A stretch of 64,000 nucleotides of DNA, from assembly GCF_024105735.1 (NCBI RefSeq), contig NZ_JAAAML010000006.1, forward strand, positions 1 through 64,000. The letters run 5' to 3'. The notes beneath the pieces were generated by a model. The model worked only from the letters and a program-made list of their open reading frames with translations. It was not told where the DNA came from and searched no databases. Origin of the DNA: Parahoeflea alexandrii. Its GTDB lineage: Bacteria > Pseudomonadota > Alphaproteobacteria > Rhizobiales > Rhizobiaceae. Positions 62,549 to 64,000 of the stretch are shown piece after piece. The translations under genes and the position numbers were made by a program. How positions within the stretch are numbered: position 1 is the first letter of the stretch; every line of letters starts with the position of its first letter.

Positions 62549-64000
62549 ACGACCAGACCAAGATTGATCAGGACCGCGCCGAACGGACCGAAAAACTACA
62601 GGGCATGGGCTGCAAGCGCAAGCGGGTCGAGGACGTCCGTTTCACGCAAGGCAAGGGCAGCTATGTCGACGACCTGAAACTGCCGGGCATGCTGTTTGGC
62701 GACTTCGTCCGTTCGCCGCACGCCCACGCACGCATCAAGAGCATCGACACCAGCCGCGCCAAGGCTCTGCCGGGTGTCGTTGCGGTGCTGACCGCCGCTG
62801 ACCTCAAGCCGCTGGGCCTGCATTACATGCCGACTTTGGCCGGCGACGTCCAGGCGGTTCTGGCCGAGGAAAAGGTGCTGTTCCAGAACCAGGAAGTGGC
62901 CTTCGTCATTGCCGAGGACCGCTACATCGCCTCGGACGCCACCGAACTCGTCGACGTGGAATATGAAGCGCTGCCCTGCATCGTCGATCCGTTCAAGTCT
63001 ATGGACGCCGACGCGCCGATCCTGCGCGAGGACATTCAGGACAAGATGGAAGGCGCACACGGCCCGCGCAAACACCCCAACCACATTTTCGAATGGACCA
63101 TCGGCGACAAGGAGGCCACGGATGCGGTCTTCGCCAATGCCGATGTGACCATCAAGGAAATGCTGGTCGATCACCGAACCCATCCGTCACCACTCGAAAC
63201 CTGCCAGTCGGTGGCGTCCTTCGACAAGGTCAAGGGTGAACTGACACTCTGGGGAACCTTCCAGGCGCCGCATGTCATCCGCACCGTGGTGTCGCTGATT
63301 TCGGGCCTTCCCGAGCACAAGATCCATGTCATCGCACCCGATATCGGCGGCGGCTTCGGCAACAAGGTTGGCGCTTATGCCGGTTATGTCTGCTCGGTGG
63401 TCGGCTCCATAGTATTGGGCGTGCCGGTCAAGTGGGTCGAAGACCGGATGGAGAACCTCTCCACCACCTCGTTTGCCCGCGACTATCACATGACGACGGA
63501 ACTCGCCGCCACCAAGGACGGCAAGATCCAGGCCATGCGCGTACATGTGCTGGCCGACCATGGCGCTTTTGATGCCTGCGCCGATCCGTCGAAATGGCCG
63601 GCCGGCTTCATGAACATCTGCACCGGTTCCTATGACATCCCGACGGCGCATCTGGCGGTTGACGGGGTCTACACCAACAAGGCTTCGGGCGGTGTCGCCT
63701 ATCGCTGCTCGTTCCGTGTCACCGAAGCTGTGTTCGCCATCGAGCGGGCAGTCGAACTGCTGGCCGACAAGCTGGGCATGGATGCGGCTGAACTGCGTAT
63801 CAAGAACTTCATCAAGCCCGAGCAGTTTCCGTACAAGTCGGCGCTTGGCTGGGAATATGACAGCGGCGACTACCACACCGCCATGAAGAAGGCGATGGAC
63901 ACGATCGGCTATAAGGAGTTGCGCGAGGAGCAGGCGCAGAAGCGCGAGGCGTTCAAGCGCGGCGAAACCCGCGAGATCATGGGCATCGGCATCTCGTTCT
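62545..64000 (+). CDS. coxL: form I CO dehydrogenase, large molybdenum subunit (partial, runs off the window)
   Basis: About 485 of roughly 800 residues are visible. The form I active-site loop AYRCSFR lies at 63697-63717, with the Mo/Cu cluster cysteine at residue 388, the same number as in Oligotropha Cox[17 protein letters not shown] and the Mo-binding upstream motifs are present. The enzyme oxidises CO to CO2, feeding electrons to respiration. The C-terminal part and the accessory genes (coxDEFG) should lie beyond 64000. Confidence 0.93.
   Translation, partial: MNDQTKIDQDRAERTEKLQGMGCKRKRVEDVRFTQGKGSYVDDLKLPGMLFGDFVRSPHAHARIKSIDTSRAKALPGVVAVLTAADLKPLGLHYMPTLAGDVQAVLAEEKVLFQNQEVAFVIAEDRYIASDATELVDVEYEALPCIVDPFKSMDADAPILREDIQDKMEGAHGPRKHPNHIFEWTIGDKEATDAVFANADVTIKEMLVDHRTHPSPLETCQSVASFDKVKGELTLWGTFQAPHVIRTVVSLISGLPEHKIHVIAPDIGGGFGNKVGAYAGYVCSVVGSIVLGVPVKWVEDRMENLSTTSFARDYHMTTELAATKDGKIQAMRVHVLADHGAFDACADPSKWPAGFMNICTGSYDIPTAHLAVDGVYTNKASGGVAYRCSFRVTEAVFAIERAVELLADKLGMDAAELRIKNFIKPEQFPYKSALGWEYDSGDYHTAMKKAMDTIGYKELREEQAQKREAFKRGETREIMGIGISF

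Noticed and set aside
1-64000. CRISPR array, prophage or toxin-antitoxin module
   Set aside because: No regularly spaced repeats, phage structural genes, integrase or small paired toxin-antitoxin genes were found on either strand.

Overview
The window reads as chromosomal or megaplasmid DNA of a GC-rich alphaproteobacterium, most likely of the order Hyphomicrobiales (Rhizobiales). The smo/mtlK polyol operon, the paired sugar-type ABC systems, the TAXI-TRAP system and the form I coxMSL cluster all fit marine or soil relatives such as Hoeflea, Stappia/Labrenzia or Aminobacter. That placement is inference; no rRNA gene is present. Nearly all of the window is coding, in long catabolic operons that each carry their own transporter and regulator.

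Layout. 1-1508: a tRNA 3'-end-like remnant and a decayed IS3-family element. 1786-10681: module 1, a helix-turn-helix/coiled-coil protein, hyuA1, hyuB1 and a CUT2-type ABC transporter. 10682-12840: a second copy of the tRNA-like repeat and three small genes (DUF4112, DUF3237, one unknown). 12969-23890: a mostly minus-strand catabolic block with an SDR, cysteine hydrolase, PEP mutase/isocitrate lyase-family lyase, maleate isomerase/arylmalonate decarboxylase-family protein, MBL-fold hydrolase, SDR, aldehyde dehydrogenase, a PuuE/cyclic-imidase-like deacetylase-fold protein, a second racemase-superfamily protein lacking both cysteines, an FAD monooxygenase and two GntR regulators. 24282-28856: a divergent branched-chain-type ABC transporter (livHMGF-K order). 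28949-31934: a TAXI-type TRAP transporter. 31954-38004: a second minus-strand catabolic operon (LeuC/LeuD-like hydro-lyase, a second PEP mutase-family lyase, a 3-hydroxyacyl-CoA dehydrogenase-family protein, a HisD-family dehydrogenase, an SDR). 38199-48460: module 2, hyuA2-hyuB2, a LacI regulator, a second CUT2-type transporter and a type III alcohol dehydrogenase. 48554-51889: a CueR copper regulon (cytochrome c, cueR, copper P-type ATPase) with two CueR promoters. 51960-59531: smoEFGK-smoS-mtlK sorbitol/mannitol operon and its LacI regulator. 59793-64000: coxC-coxM-coxS-coxL, form I CO dehydrogenase, with coxL running off the end.

How it works together (inference). Two paralogous modules pair a HyuA/HyuB ATP-dependent cyclic-amide hydrolase-type enzyme with a dedicated transporter of the ribose/CUT2 type, and each half of the island also has a PEP mutase-family C-C lyase. 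The surrounding genes (imidase-like, amidase-like, maleate isomerase-like, LeuCD-like hydratase, lyase) suggest uptake and stepwise opening of cyclic amides or imides to dicarboxylates and then to pyruvate-level products. Module 2 appears to be controlled as a unit by its LacI protein, because the same half-site occurs at the divergent leuC/hyuA2 promoter, at lacI itself and ahead of the ABC operon. Module 1 is distinguished by a matching in-phase coiled-coil segment at the N-termini of both HyuA1 and its permease, absent from module 2, which suggests physical coupling of transport and hydrolysis.
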